The notes beneath the pieces were generated by a model, which saw nothing but the letters and a program-made list of their open reading frames with translations, was not told where the DNA came from and made no database searches. Positions 49,702 through 58,761 of a stretch of 64,000 nt of DNA are shown piece after piece. The stretch's first letter is position 1. Each line of letters begins with the position of its first letter. This stretch comes from Gordonia amarae NBRC 15530. Lineage in GTDB: Bacteria; Actinomycetota; Actinomycetes; Mycobacteriales; Mycobacteriaceae. The stretch covers positions 31,755 through 95,754 of the forward strand of contig NZ_BAED01000026.1 in assembly GCF_000241345.1 (NCBI RefSeq), written 5' to 3'. Position numbers and translations under genes: made by a program.

Positions 49702-50526
49702 ATGGGTATCGACTACACCAAACGTCCCTCGCAGCCGGCCGCACCGCAGCAGCCCCCGGCCCAGCCCTACCCGCCGCAGCAGCCGCCGGCCCAGCAGTAT
49801 CCCCCGACTCAGCCGTATCAGCAGCCGCCCGCCCAGCCGTACCCGCCGCAGCAGCAGCCATACCCCGGGCAGCCACCGGCCCAGCCCTACCAGCAGCAAC
49901 CACCCGCCCAGGCCCCCGTCTCGCTGCAAAAGGTGACACTCACCAAGTCCGCACCCAGCGTCTCGCTGACCAAGCAGGGCGCCACCACCGGCCAGCTGCG
50001 GGTGAACCTGAACTGGACCACCGGCGCCAAGAAGGGCGGCTTCTTCAAACGCGCCGCCGGCGGTGTCGACCTCGACCTGGCCTGCCTGTGGGAGTTCACC
50101 GACGGCAGCAAGGGCATCGTGCAGGCGCTCGGCAACTCGTTCCAGGCACCGCGACAGGGTCAGCCGATCATCTATCTCGACGGCGACGACCGTTCCGGTT
50201 CGGCCGCCGGTGGCGAGAACATGTACATCGATCTGGCTGCGACACAGAACATCCGGCGTATCCTGATCTTCGCCTACATCTACGAGGGTGCCCCGAACTG
50301 GGCCGCCGCCAACGGTGTGGTGACCGTCTTCCCCAGCAGCGGACCGCAGATCGAGGTGTTCCTCGACGAGTCCGACCAGAGCGCGCTCTCGTGTGCCATC
50401 GCGCTCATCGAGAACCGTGGCGGTGAACTGGTCATCAACCGCGAGGTGCGCTATATCCGCGGCGCCCAGGACAAGGTCGACGAGGCCTACAACTGGGGCC
50501 TGAACTGGAAGGCCGGCCGCAAGTAG
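49702..50526 (+). CDS. TerD-family protein with Pro/Gln-rich N-terminus
   Basis: 274 residues from ATG 49702; ATG 49696 is only 3 nt from AAAGGA. Residues ~10-75 are Pro/Gln/Tyr repeats (QPPAQPYPPQQ), probably disordered. The rest is a TerD-type Ca-binding domain: VNLNWTTGAKK, GVDLDLACLWEF, YLDGDDRSGS, and IFAYIYEGAPNW. TerD proteins belong to tellurite/phage-resistance stress modules. It is the last gene of the Hsp70 cluster, 115 bp after the preceding gene. Acidic D-x-D residues needed for Ca binding are present. Confidence 0.88.
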   Translation: MGIDYTKRPSQPAAPQQPPAQPYPPQQPPAQQYPPTQPYQQPPAQPYPPQQQPYPGQPPAQPYQQQPPAQAPVSLQKVTLTKSAPSVSLTKQGATTGQLRVNLNWTTGAKKGGFFKRAAGGVDLDLACLWEFTDGSKGIVQALGNSFQAPRQGQPIIYLDGDDRSGSAAGGENMYIDLAATQNIRRILIFAYIYEGAPNWAAANGVVTVFPSSGPQIEVFLDESDQSALSCAIALIENRGGELVINREVRYIRGAQDKVDEAYNWGLNWKAGRK

Positions 50527-50535
50527 TTTCTCCAG

Positions 50536-50638
50536 CCGGTTGAGGTGCGAGCCTGCGAGCCTCGAAACCTGGTGAGCGGGCATTGTTGTCTCACCAGGTT
50601 TCGAGGCTCGTCGCTTGCGCTCCTCGCACCTCAACCGG
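50536..50638. repeat. intergenic repeat, copy 3, as a 103-bp inverted pair
   Basis: CCGGTTGAGGTGCGAG at 50536 and its inverted partner ending CTCAACCGG at 50638 flank a central region with CTCGAAACCTGGTGAG pairing CTCACCAGGTTTCGAG. The element forms a long hairpin directly after the TerD gene and before the oligopeptidase gene and could terminate transcription. Confidence 0.88.
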
Positions 50639-50694
50639 CGAAGGGACAGCGGCGGGGCGGGTGGTGCGCGAAGCGGTGGTGCACACTGGTTCGG

Positions 50695-52731
50695 GTGACC
50701 GATACTTCCGCAGCAGACGATCCGTACCTCTGGCTCGAGGAGGTAACCGGCGAGCAGGCGCTCGACTGGGTGCGGTCGCACAATGAGCCGACCGTCGCCG
50801 AACTCACCGATTCCGACCGGTTCCGCGACATGCAGGCCCACACGCTGGAGGTGCTCGATACCGACGAGCGGATCCCGTACGCACGCCGGCGCGGTGAGTA
50901 TCTGTACAACTTCTGGAAGGACGCGCAGCACCCGAAAGGGCTGTGGCGGCGCACCACTTTCGAGTCGTACACGACCGATACGCCCGACTGGGATGTACTG
51001 ATCGACGTCGACGCCCTCGCCGCCGCCGAGGAGGAGAACTGGGTGTGGTCGGGCGTGACGATGCTCAGGCCCGAGTATGACCGGGCGCTGGTCTCGCTGT
51101 CCCGAGGCGGCGCCGACGCGGTGGTGGTGCGCGAGTTCGACGTCGCCGCACGCTCCTGGGTGACCGACGGATTCGTGTTGCCGGAGAACAAGTCCCGCAT
51201 CGACTGGATCGACCACGACACCGCCTGGGTGGGCACCGACTTCGGTGCGCAGCCCGACGGGCACGGGGCGCTGACGTCGTCGGGCTATCCGCGGGTGGCC
51301 AAACGCTGGACGCGCGGTACCCCGCTCGACGAGGCGGTCACCGTGTTCACCGGTGAGCCGGGTGACGTGTCGATCTCGGCGTCGCACGACCCTTCGCCCG
51401 GTTTCGAACGCGACTACGTCATGCGCAGCACCGACTTCTACAACACCATCGGCTACGAGCTGCGCGACGGCGAACTCATCGAGATCGACGTGCCCACCGA
51501 CGCCAAGTTCGCTGTGTTCCGGGACTGGTTGCTGGTGCTGACCCGGTCCCCCTGGACGGTGGGCGAGGCCACCTACGAGGCCGACACGCTGCTCGTCTTC
51601 GGCTACGACGACTATCTGGCGGGCGGACGCGAACACACCGTCCTGTTCACGCCCGACGCGCACACCTCGCTCGACGACTTCGTGTTCACCAAGTCGCATC
51701 TGATCCTGGTGAAGCTGCGCGACGTGGCCACCGAGGTCGAGGTGATCACCCTGGGCGACTGGGCGCCGGTGCCGCAGCCGGGGCTGCCCGAACTGGCCAC
51801 CATCTCGGTCCTCGACACCGACCCCGACGAGAGCGACGAGGTGTTCTGGACCGCATCGTCGTTCACCACCCCGCCGACGCTGCTGCACGGGGACAGCGGT
51901 GCACCAGCCACCGTCATCAAGTCCGCACCCGCGCTGTACGACGCGTCGTCGGTGCTCACCGAACAGCGTTTCGCGACCTCCGACGACGGCACCGCGATCC
52001 CCTACTTCGTGATCCGCCGATCGGATGTGACCAGCGGCCCCACCCTGCTGTACGGCTACGGCGGCTTCCAGGTGTCGCAGACGCCGTCGTACACGGCGAT
52101 CAGCGGCCGCAACTGGATCTCGCGGGGCGGCATCTACGTGATCGCCAACATCCGCGGCGGTGGCGAATATGGGCCGGTGTGGCACACCCAGACACAGAAA
52201 GCCAACCGGCACAAGGTGTACGAGGATTTCTCAGCGGTTGCGAAAGATCTTGTGACGCAAGGACTCACCACCCCCGACCGGCTCGCCGCGCAAGGCGGAT
52301 CCAACGGCGGCCTGCTGATGGGGGTGATGTTGACCCGCTACCCGGACCTGTTCGGCGCCATCGTCTGCCAGGTGCCGCTGCTGGACATGCGTCGCTACCA
52401 TCTGCTGCTCGCCGGGGCGTCGTGGATGGCCGAGTACGGCGATCCCGACAACCCCGAGGAGTGGGCGTACCTCGGCGAGTACTCGCCGTACCAGCACGTT
52501 CGGGCAGACGTGGACTACCCGCCGATCCTGGTGACCACCTCCACCCGCGACGACCGCGTCCACCCGGGGCACGCGCGCAAGTTCGTCGCGCGCCTGGAGG
52601 AGACCGGGCATCGGGTCAGCTACTACGAGAACATCGAGGGCGGCCACGGCGGCGCCGCCGACAACAAACAGGCGGCGTTCAAATCGGCCCTGGCGTACGA
52701 GTTTCTGTGGCGCACCATCGGTAGCGAGTGA
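50695..52731 (+). CDS. prolyl oligopeptidase family serine peptidase (S9)
   Basis: 678 residues from GTG 50695. An N-terminal PEP-type seven-bladed beta-propeller (DPYLWLEEVTGEQALDWVRS start, to about 420) precedes the alpha/beta hydrolase domain: IANIRGGGEYGPVWH, nucleophile GGSNGGLLMG, aspartate in STRDDRVHP and histidine in GGHGGAADN. It cleaves oligopeptides after proline, with no signal peptide seen. The ribosome site is weak. It is flanked by two copies of the intergenic repeat. Confidence 0.92.
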   Translation: MTDTSAADDPYLWLEEVTGEQALDWVRSHNEPTVAELTDSDRFRDMQAHTLEVLDTDERIPYARRRGEYLYNFWKDAQHPKGLWRRTTFESYTTDTPDWDVLIDVDALAAAEEENWVWSGVTMLRPEYDRALVSLSRGGADAVVVREFDVAARSWVTDGFVLPENKSRIDWIDHDTAWVGTDFGAQPDGHGALTSSGYPRVAKRWTRGTPLDEAVTVFTGEPGDVSISASHDPSPGFERDYVMRSTDFYNTIGYELRDGELIEIDVPTDAKFAVFRDWLLVLTRSPWTVGEATYEADTLLVFGYDDYLAGGREHTVLFTPDAHTSLDDFVFTKSHLILVKLRDVATEVEVITLGDWAPVPQPGLPELATISVLDTDPDESDEVFWTASSFTTPPTLLHGDSGAPATVIKSAPALYDASSVLTEQRFATSDDGTAIPYFVIRRSDVTSGPTLLYGYGGFQVSQTPSYTAISGRNWISRGGIYVIANIRGGGEYGPVWHTQTQKANRHKVYEDFSAVAKDLVTQGLTTPDRLAAQGGSNGGLLMGVMLTRYPDLFGAIVCQVPLLDMRRYHLLLAGASWMAEYGDPDNPEEWAYLGEYSPYQHVRADVDYPPILVTTSTRDDRVHPGHARKFVARLEETGHRVSYYENIEGGHGGAADNKQAAFKSALAYEFLWRTIGSE

Positions 52732-52737
52732 ACTTGC

Positions 52738-52780
52738 GGGGTTTCGAGGCTCGTCGCTTACGCTCCTCGCACCTCAACCA
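52738..52780 (-). repeat. intergenic repeat, copy 4
   Basis: GGGGTTTCGAGGCTCGTCGC, then TTACGCTCCTCGCACCTCAA and CCA: the complement of the repeat core. It starts 7 bp after the oligopeptidase stop, as in the other copies. Confidence 0.85.
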
Positions 52781-52793
52781 GCGGTGTGGTCGG

Positions 52794-53648
52794 CTATCCT
52801 CGGCGGCGCATGGCCACCGCGATGGCCGCGCCGAGGAGCGCCACCCCGAGTCCGGCACCGCCGACGATGAAGGCGACCTCGTGCAGGTTCTTGAGCACGG
52901 TGTCGACGATCGCCTCGCTCACCTCGCGGTCTGAGCCGGCACCGCCGGTCAGCTCGTCCTTGGCACGGTCGGCACCCACCACGGACACCGCGTAACTCAC
53001 CACCGCGGCGGCGACCGTGGCCAGGCCGAGGAACAGCAGCACCACACCGCGCCTGCGGGCGATCAGCAGACCGCCGAGCGCGCCGATGATCGCCGCGGCC
53101 GTCGACGCGAGCGCCAGGCGCGTGATGTCGCGGCCGGTCTTGTGGTAGCGGCCGGCCTCCAGATTCGAACCGCTCAGCTCGACCATGATCCCGTCGGTCT
53201 GCGCGGAGATACCGAGCTTGTTGAGCACCCGGTTGACCATCGGCGCGATGTCGAGTTGGAGGCCCTGGTCGTCGGCGGCGTCGGCACCCGGCTCGTCGAA
53301 CAGGTAGTCGTGCTGGTCGGCGACAACCTGCACGAAGTCCTCCTCGAACTGATCGGAATCGGTGTAAGCCCGGGCGAGTGGTGTGACGAAGGCACTCGTC
53401 ACCCCGCCGGTGAAGCTCCCGGCACCGCCGGCCCGGTCGATCACCCCTCGGGTGATCTGTTCGGTCATGTAGTCGCGGACCTTCTGCTGCTCCGCCACCG
53501 GACGCATCGACGAGGCGAACCCCTCGGAGTCGACGAGCCGCTCCTTGACCCACAACGACGGCACCGCGAGCACGATGGCCGCCATCGCGACGAGCGTCAG
53601 AACAGCACTGAGGAAAGTCCGCACGCCGCCAGGGTACCTGGACAGCAT
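52794..53648 (-). CDS. actinobacterial membrane protein of unknown function
   Basis: 284 residues with an N-terminal membrane helix (FLSAVLTLVAMAAIVLAVPS), a long extracellular-type domain (about 35-180) and two or three C-terminal helices (ASTAAAIIGALGGLLIA, VLLFLGLATVAAAVVSYAVS, VAFIVGGAGLGVALLGAAIA). No family name can be given. Start is uncertain between ATG 53648 and GTG 53624 (MRTFLSAV), neither with a strong ribosome site. It ends 14 bp from the repeat copy 4. Confidence 0.75.
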   Translation of the reverse strand: MLSRYPGGVRTFLSAVLTLVAMAAIVLAVPSLWVKERLVDSEGFASSMRPVAEQQKVRDYMTEQITRGVIDRAGGAGSFTGGVTSAFVTPLARAYTDSDQFEEDFVQVVADQHDYLFDEPGADAADDQGLQLDIAPMVNRVLNKLGISAQTDGIMVELSGSNLEAGRYHKTGRDITRLALASTAAAIIGALGGLLIARRRGVVLLFLGLATVAAAVVSYAVSVVGADRAKDELTGGAGSDREVSEAIVDTVLKNLHEVAFIVGGAGLGVALLGAAIAVAMRRRG

Positions 53649-53735
53649 CGACGGACAGCCGCATTACATTTCATCGATGTACCGCGTCTGACAAGTGACA
53701 TTCCCCGTCGCTTCGCCCGCCCCGGCCGGCGTCCG

Positions 53736-54698
53736 CTACTCCCCGATGGTGTCGCGGGCCCGGCTGACGATCAGCGGATCGGGCTCCCCGACCAGCTCGA
53801 CGTCCTTTCCGGTGTAGTCGAACGAGGCGAGCACATGGCGCATCGCGTTGAGGCGGGCACGCTTCTTGTCGTTGCTCTTGACCACCGTCCACGGCGCGAA
53901 ATCGTTGTCGGTGGCGGCGAACATCGCCTCCTTGGCGGCGCCGTAGTCGTCCCACTTGTCGAGGGAGGCCAGGTCCATCGGCGACAGCTTCCACTGCCGG
54001 ACCGGGTCGATCTGCCGGATCGCGAACCGGGTGCGCTGCTCCAGCGGAGACACCGAGAACCAGAACTTGACCAGATGGATACCGTCGTCGACGAGCATCT
54101 TCTCGAACGCCGGAACCTGCTCGATGAACTGGGTGTACTGCTCGTCGGTGCAGAATCCCATCACCCGTTCCACACCGGCGCGGTTGTACCAGGACCGATC
54201 GAAGAACACCATCTCACCGGCGGCGGGCAGGTGCTGCACGTACCGCTGGAAGTACCATTCGGTGGCTTCGCGCTCGCTCGGCTTCTCCAGCGCGACGACG
54301 CGGGCACCGCGCGGATTGAGATGCTCGTTGAACCGCTTGATGGTGCCCCCCTTGCCGGCGGCGTCGCGACCCTCGAACACCAGCAGGAACCGCTGCCCGG
54401 TCTGCTTGGTCCACTTCTGCAGTTTCAGCAGTTCGATCTGCAGCTTGCGTTTGCCGATCTCGTACTCGCGGCGGCTCATCCGGTCTTCGTACGGATAGTC
54501 CTGGCGCCACGTGTCGATCACATTGCGGCCGGGCAGGTGCAGCAGGACGGGGTCGTCGTCATCGTCGTCGTTGACCGCGAACTGGGTCACGTCGTGCAGG
54601 TCGACGATCTGCTGCAGAGCCTCACGGCCGTTGAGTTTGCTGAAATCCGGTCCGAACTGGGCCTGGCCGTCCACGGCCGGTGTATAAACCTCGGTCAC
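53736..54698 (-). CDS. ppk2: polyphosphate kinase 2, class I-like
   Basis: 320 residues from GTG 54698 (MTEVYTPAVDGQAQF). An acidic N-terminal segment (NDDDDDDP) is followed by the kinase domain: Walker A EGRDAAGKGG (109-118), Walker B MVFFDRSWYNRAGVERVMGF and the lid ERTRFAIRQIDPVRQWKLSP. This matches the class I PPK2 that phosphorylates GDP/ADP from polyphosphate (M. tuberculosis Rv3232c type). It differs clearly from the PPK2 at 6878, so the organism carries at least two. In-frame sequence extends upstream to 54896 but crosses a palindrome and lacks a start site. Confidence 0.92.
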   Translation of the reverse strand: MTEVYTPAVDGQAQFGPDFSKLNGREALQQIVDLHDVTQFAVNDDDDDDPVLLHLPGRNVIDTWRQDYPYEDRMSRREYEIGKRKLQIELLKLQKWTKQTGQRFLLVFEGRDAAGKGGTIKRFNEHLNPRGARVVALEKPSEREATEWYFQRYVQHLPAAGEMVFFDRSWYNRAGVERVMGFCTDEQYTQFIEQVPAFEKMLVDDGIHLVKFWFSVSPLEQRTRFAIRQIDPVRQWKLSPMDLASLDKWDDYGAAKEAMFAATDNDFAPWTVVKSNDKKRARLNAMRHVLASFDYTGKDVELVGEPDPLIVSRARDTIGE

Positions 54699-54787
54699 CC
54701 CGCCACAATAAGCGCACCACCCGACCGGCGGGTGACGCTGAGGTGAACCCGGGGACCGATAAGGGACGAAAGTCCTGTATTGAATGC

Positions 54788-54909
54788 GCCGGGCCTCGGT
54801 TTTGTGAACCCTTGCTCCCCGTTCTTCCTCAGTCGTTCGCGCGGGCTCCTTCGTCGCCCGGCTCACTCCCTCGTCCAGAACGGGGCGGGTCCACAAAACC
54901 GAACCCGGC
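54788..54909. repeat. imperfect palindrome of ~120 bp between ppk2 and a secreted-protein gene
   Basis: Nested arms pair: CGGTTTTGTG (54797-54806) with CACAAAACCG (54892-54901), and CCCCGTTCT (54817-54825) with AGAACGGGG (54877-54885), around a GC-rich core. It has no coding frame. It may be a repetitive palindromic element or a terminator. Confidence 0.75.
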
Positions 54910-54942
54910 TGATACCAAATACGTCCGTGTTACTGCGCGAAG

Positions 54943-55464
54943 TTACTGGACGAATTCTGCGGGGCCGAGTTTGACGCAGCCCTTGGCCTTGTTCATCTCG
55001 ACCGCCACCGCCAGCATGCCGTAGCAGTCGGCGCCGTTCGGCCCGATGCGGGCCTGGCTGTTCGCGCCGCCGATGGCGAGCGCGTTCTGGCCCTCGGTCG
55101 CCTGCGCGAGCGTCAGGGCGTTGGGTCCGACGGTGATCGAATGAGCCCTGCCCCCGTTGAACGCGCCGGCGAGCGCGATCGAACCCGGCTGCCGGTTGTC
55201 GGCGGTCGCCTGACCGCCATTGTCGGCGACTGCCACGGCGGTTCCCCGGCCACCGCTTTCGTGCGCCGTGGCCGTGCTGCCCTTGCCGGCCTTGGCACCG
55301 CACCCCGATTTCACGACAACTTTCTGGAGCTGCTGGCCGTCAGTGGCCTGGCAGTTCACCGCCGACGCCGTGCCGGCGCCCCCACACACACCCAGGACTG
55401 CGAGTCCCGCACCAAGCCCGACGATCGCACTCACGATGCGAAAGCGAAACTTGTTGATAGTCAA
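54943..55464 (-). CDS. secreted Ala/Gly-rich protein of unknown function
   Basis: 173 residues from a TTG start at 55464 with GGAGGAGG 10 nt upstream. A signal peptide (IVSAIVGLGAGLAVLGVCGG, cleaved near ASA, about residue 35) leads to a body rich in Ala, Gly, Asn and Thr with strand-like repeats (GTAVAVADNGGQATADNRQ, GGRAHSITVGPNALTLA), and four cysteines that could form two disulfides. It is exported. No family is recognised with certainty. Confidence 0.78.
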   Translation of the reverse strand: MTINKFRFRIVSAIVGLGAGLAVLGVCGGAGTASAVNCQATDGQQLQKVVVKSGCGAKAGKGSTATAHESGGRGTAVAVADNGGQATADNRQPGSIALAGAFNGGRAHSITVGPNALTLAQATEGQNALAIGGANSQARIGPNGADCYGMLAVAVEMNKAKGCVKLGPAEFVQ

Positions 55465-55641
55465 TATAATCGGCCTCCTCCAAAGAAACGACGGACGTCC
55501 ACCGGCGTCACGGTGCCTATACCGTAGACGACGCGAACGTCCGCCGCGTGACCGGCACCACCAGCCGGCCGGGAGGTACCTGGCGTAACTCCCGAACCGG
55601 TAAAAGCGGGCCGGTCAAAAAGGCCGAAAGGGCCGAAAAGG

Positions 55642-56082
55642 TCAGGCAGCCGAGCGGCGCTTGGCCTCGGCGATGAGTCCCTTCTTCGCCGTTTCGACGG
55701 CGGCCTTCTGGCCGCGCTTGACGATCAGGCCGGGCAGCTTGATCTTGAGATCCACCTCGAGCTCGAACTCGACGTGCGTCTTGTCGCCGTCGGGGGTGAG
55801 CCGGTACACGCCGTGCTGCTGGCTGAGCTGCTTGCCCTCGACCAGATCCCACGTGCACGAGTTCTCGGTCCAGGTGTAGGCGAGCGTCTGCTCGTCGGAG
55901 ATGCCCGACAGGCCCGCGACGATGTGCACCCGGTCCGGGGTGCCGTCCGGATGGGTCGAGAGGACCTCGGCCGATTTGTGCGCGTCGGACCACTGCGGGA
56001 GCGAGTCGATGTCGAGCAGGATTTCCATGATCAACGACGCCGGGGCGTCGACGTCGAATTCTGTTTTTGCGGAGACAGCCAT
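55642..56082 (-). CDS. SRPBCC (START-like) family protein
   Basis: 146 residues from ATG 56082 (MAVSAKTEFDVDAPA). The polyketide-cyclase/START fold is recognisable: an N-terminal strand, DIDSLPQWSDAHKSAEVLST, then YTWTENSCTWDLVEG and a long C-terminal helix (KAAVETAKKGLIAEAKRRSA). It binds an unidentified hydrophobic ligand. In-frame sequence upstream of 56082 is GC-rich non-coding. It is followed by a 177-bp gap to the secreted-protein gene. Confidence 0.87.
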   Translation of the reverse strand: MAVSAKTEFDVDAPASLIMEILLDIDSLPQWSDAHKSAEVLSTHPDGTPDRVHIVAGLSGISDEQTLAYTWTENSCTWDLVEGKQLSQQHGVYRLTPDGDKTHVEFELEVDLKIKLPGLIVKRGQKAAVETAKKGLIAEAKRRSAA

Positions 56083-56201
56083 GCCCAAGAACCTACCGTG
56101 CGCACCATCGCCGACAGCACCGAACACGCGATTGGCGCGGCGATTCTGGTCACGTGACCCACCACAGCGACCCACCGGCCCGAAATGCCGGTCGACCCCG
56201 G

Positions 56202-58760
56202 TCAGAGGTCTGCGATGGCCTCCAGCGGTGTGGTCCGGGCCGCGCGCACCGCCGGCCACAGAGCGGCGAGGATCCCGACGACACCCGCGGCCAGCACGGT
56301 GCCGCCGATCAGCGACCACGGCAGCACCGGATCACCCAGACCCCACTTGGCGAGGGTCTTGGTGAACGCCCAGCCGATCCCGGAACCGAGCACCACCCCG
56401 AGCACCGCACCGAAGACCGCGATCAGCACCGACTCCAGGTAGATGCTGCGGCGTACCTGCGCCCGCACCATGCCGATGGCCCGCAGCGTGCCGATCTCGC
56501 GTCTGCGCTCGACCACCGACAGGGCCAGGGTGTTGACGATGCCGAGGATCGCGATCACCAGGGCCAGCCCGAGCATCGCGTACAGCACGGCCAGCATCTG
56601 GTCGATCGCGGTGGAGATGGTGCCCTTGAACTCCTCCGGATCCTGGACCTGCACCGTCAGGAAGTCGGCGGTGGTCGCGTCGAGACGTTCGCGCAGCGCG
56701 TCGGGGGTGACGCCCGGCGCCGGGCCGGCCAGGATGAACGTGGTCATCCGCAGCGACTGCGGGACAAGCGCCCGGTAGGCGTCCGCACCCATGATCCACG
56801 GCTGGATGAGCTGGGTGTCCTTGAAGATCCCGGCCACCTTGACCTGGACCTCTTTGCCGCCGAGTGTGCTGAAGGTGACGGTGTCGCCACGGCGCCAGTT
56901 CTTGTCCTTGGCGAACTTCTCGGTGACGAGCAGACCGTCGGCGGGCACCTCTGGCGAGGCGCCGTCGAGCATCTGAAGATGCATCAGGTCACCGAGGCCG
57001 GTGCCGATCGCCGCCTGCCCGGTCATGAACTTGCCGTCGTACTTGGCCTGCACCAGCCCGAACGCGACGACGCTGCCGACACCGTCCGTCCCGGTGATCG
57101 CGTCGACGATGGACGTCGGCAGCGGCTGCTGGTTGGTGTCGCTGATGATGAAGTCGGCGCCGATCCCGGTGTCGACGGCCTCGTCCGCGGTGCCCTTGAA
57201 GGAGGCCCCGAGGATGCCGATGATCGTGACCAGCAGCAGGCCGAGGGTAAGGGCGAACGCGGTGGCGGCGGTGCGGCGCGGATTGCGGACGGCGTTGGTG
57301 CGGGCCAGGCCCCCGACCTTGCCGAAGGGCGCCCCGAGCACGCGGCCGAGCCCGCCGACGAACGGCCGCGACAGGGCCGGACCGCCCAGTACCGCGGCGA
57401 TGATCGCCAGGCCGGCGCCGACCCCGACGGTCACCGCCGGGCCGACACCCACACCGGTCGCACCGCCGACGATGAGGCCGAGCGCGACGAGCGCGACACC
57501 CACGCCGACGAGTGTGCGGCGGCCCAGGTTGGTGCTGTCCTCGGCGGCGCTCGCCCGCATCGCCTCGACCGGCGCCACACGCGCGGCCCGGGCGGCGGGC
57601 ACCCAGGCGCTGACCATCGTGACGACGATGCCGACGAACAACGCGGCCAGCACCGCCGCCGGGGTGACGGTGAGGGGCCCCTCGGGCAGCCCCGTGCCGG
57701 AGTTGGCCAGCAGTTTGAGCAGCGCGGCCAGCCCGATACCGATGACCAGTCCGATCGCGCCGCCGACGATGCCGACGACGAACGCCTCGAACAGCACCGA
57801 CCGCGAGATCTGTCTTCTGCTCGCGCCGACGGCGCGCAGCAGCGCCAGTTCCTTGTTCCGCTGCGCGACGATCATCGAGAAGGTGTTGTAGATGATGAAG
57901 GTGCCCACCACCAGGCCGATCGCCGCGAAGGCCAGCAGGATTCCCTGGAAGATGTTGAGGAAATCGGTGAACTGGCCCTTGGCGTCGTCGCGGACCTGAT
58001 CGCCGGTGCGCACGTCGTACCGTTCGGGGTCCACGATGGCCGCGACCCGGTCCCGCAGTTGTTCGGGCGACACCCCCGGGGCGGCACGCATGTCGACCAT
58101 GCCGACGTAGGTGCCGTCGGTCATGAGTTCGCGGGCCACCTTCTCGTCGAACTGGACGTTGACGAAGCCGCTGGACGAGCCGGGCTGATCGAGCAGCGCC
58201 ACCACCGTGACATCCATCGGCTCGGTAGATCCTTGCCCCACAATGACTTTGGTCTTGGATCCGACCTTGAGACCGTTCTTCTCGGCCGCCGAGGAGTTGA
58301 TCGCGATCTCGCCCCTGCCGTGCGGCGCCCGGCCCCCGGCTTCGATCTTGGTGGACTCGGGCGAGAGCGCCCTGTCGGGCGGGATGAACGCCGAGCCGAT
58401 GCTCGGGGCACCGCCCGTCGAGATCGCCTTGCCGTTGCCACCGGCCACCGTGACGGTGGCCCCATAGTCGGTGACCAACTTATCGATGCCGAGTTCGCTT
58501 TTCCGCGAGGACAATTCGTCGACGACACTGTTGTCGACGCCGGCCCCGACGGTGTCCGAGGATGCCGTCACCTCCGCCGACACCCCCGGCGCGACATTGT
58601 CGAAAAGATTACCGAAAGCATTGGAGATCGACGCCGTGAACACCATCGAACCGGCGACGAACGAGGTGCCCAGCATGATCGAGAAGACCGTCAGCACCAA
58701 CCGCAGCTTGTGCGCGGCGAGGTTACGCAGCGACACCCGCCGCATCACAGAACCACCCAT
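56202..58760 (-). CDS. ABC transporter permease, FtsX/MacB-like
   Basis: 852 residues. One N-terminal helix (AAHKLRLVLTVFSIMLGTSF), a large extracytoplasmic domain (about 45-260), three helices (about 265-390), a linker, a second extracytoplasmic domain (about 500-700) and three C-terminal helices ending in ALWPAVRAARTTPLEAI, the FtsX-type signature. This is the double-FtsX permease arrangement used for lipoprotein or lipid export. Start ATG 58760, or 58745 (MRRVSLRN). It begins 1 bp after the ATPase gene. Confidence 0.9.
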   Translation of the reverse strand: MGGSVMRRVSLRNLAAHKLRLVLTVFSIMLGTSFVAGSMVFTASISNAFGNLFDNVAPGVSAEVTASSDTVGAGVDNSVVDELSSRKSELGIDKLVTDYGATVTVAGGNGKAISTGGAPSIGSAFIPPDRALSPESTKIEAGGRAPHGRGEIAINSSAAEKNGLKVGSKTKVIVGQGSTEPMDVTVVALLDQPGSSSGFVNVQFDEKVARELMTDGTYVGMVDMRAAPGVSPEQLRDRVAAIVDPERYDVRTGDQVRDDAKGQFTDFLNIFQGILLAFAAIGLVVGTFIIYNTFSMIVAQRNKELALLRAVGASRRQISRSVLFEAFVVGIVGGAIGLVIGIGLAALLKLLANSGTGLPEGPLTVTPAAVLAALFVGIVVTMVSAWVPAARAARVAPVEAMRASAAEDSTNLGRRTLVGVGVALVALGLIVGGATGVGVGPAVTVGVGAGLAIIAAVLGGPALSRPFVGGLGRVLGAPFGKVGGLARTNAVRNPRRTAATAFALTLGLLLVTIIGILGASFKGTADEAVDTGIGADFIISDTNQQPLPTSIVDAITGTDGVGSVVAFGLVQAKYDGKFMTGQAAIGTGLGDLMHLQMLDGASPEVPADGLLVTEKFAKDKNWRRGDTVTFSTLGGKEVQVKVAGIFKDTQLIQPWIMGADAYRALVPQSLRMTTFILAGPAPGVTPDALRERLDATTADFLTVQVQDPEEFKGTISTAIDQMLAVLYAMLGLALVIAILGIVNTLALSVVERRREIGTLRAIGMVRAQVRRSIYLESVLIAVFGAVLGVVLGSGIGWAFTKTLAKWGLGDPVLPWSLIGGTVLAAGVVGILAALWPAVRAARTTPLEAIADL

Positions 58761-58761
58761 G

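Noticed and set aside
49642..52212. Minus-strand open frame of 856 codons
   Set aside because: Antisense to the TerD and oligopeptidase genes; crosses a repeat and has no family match.
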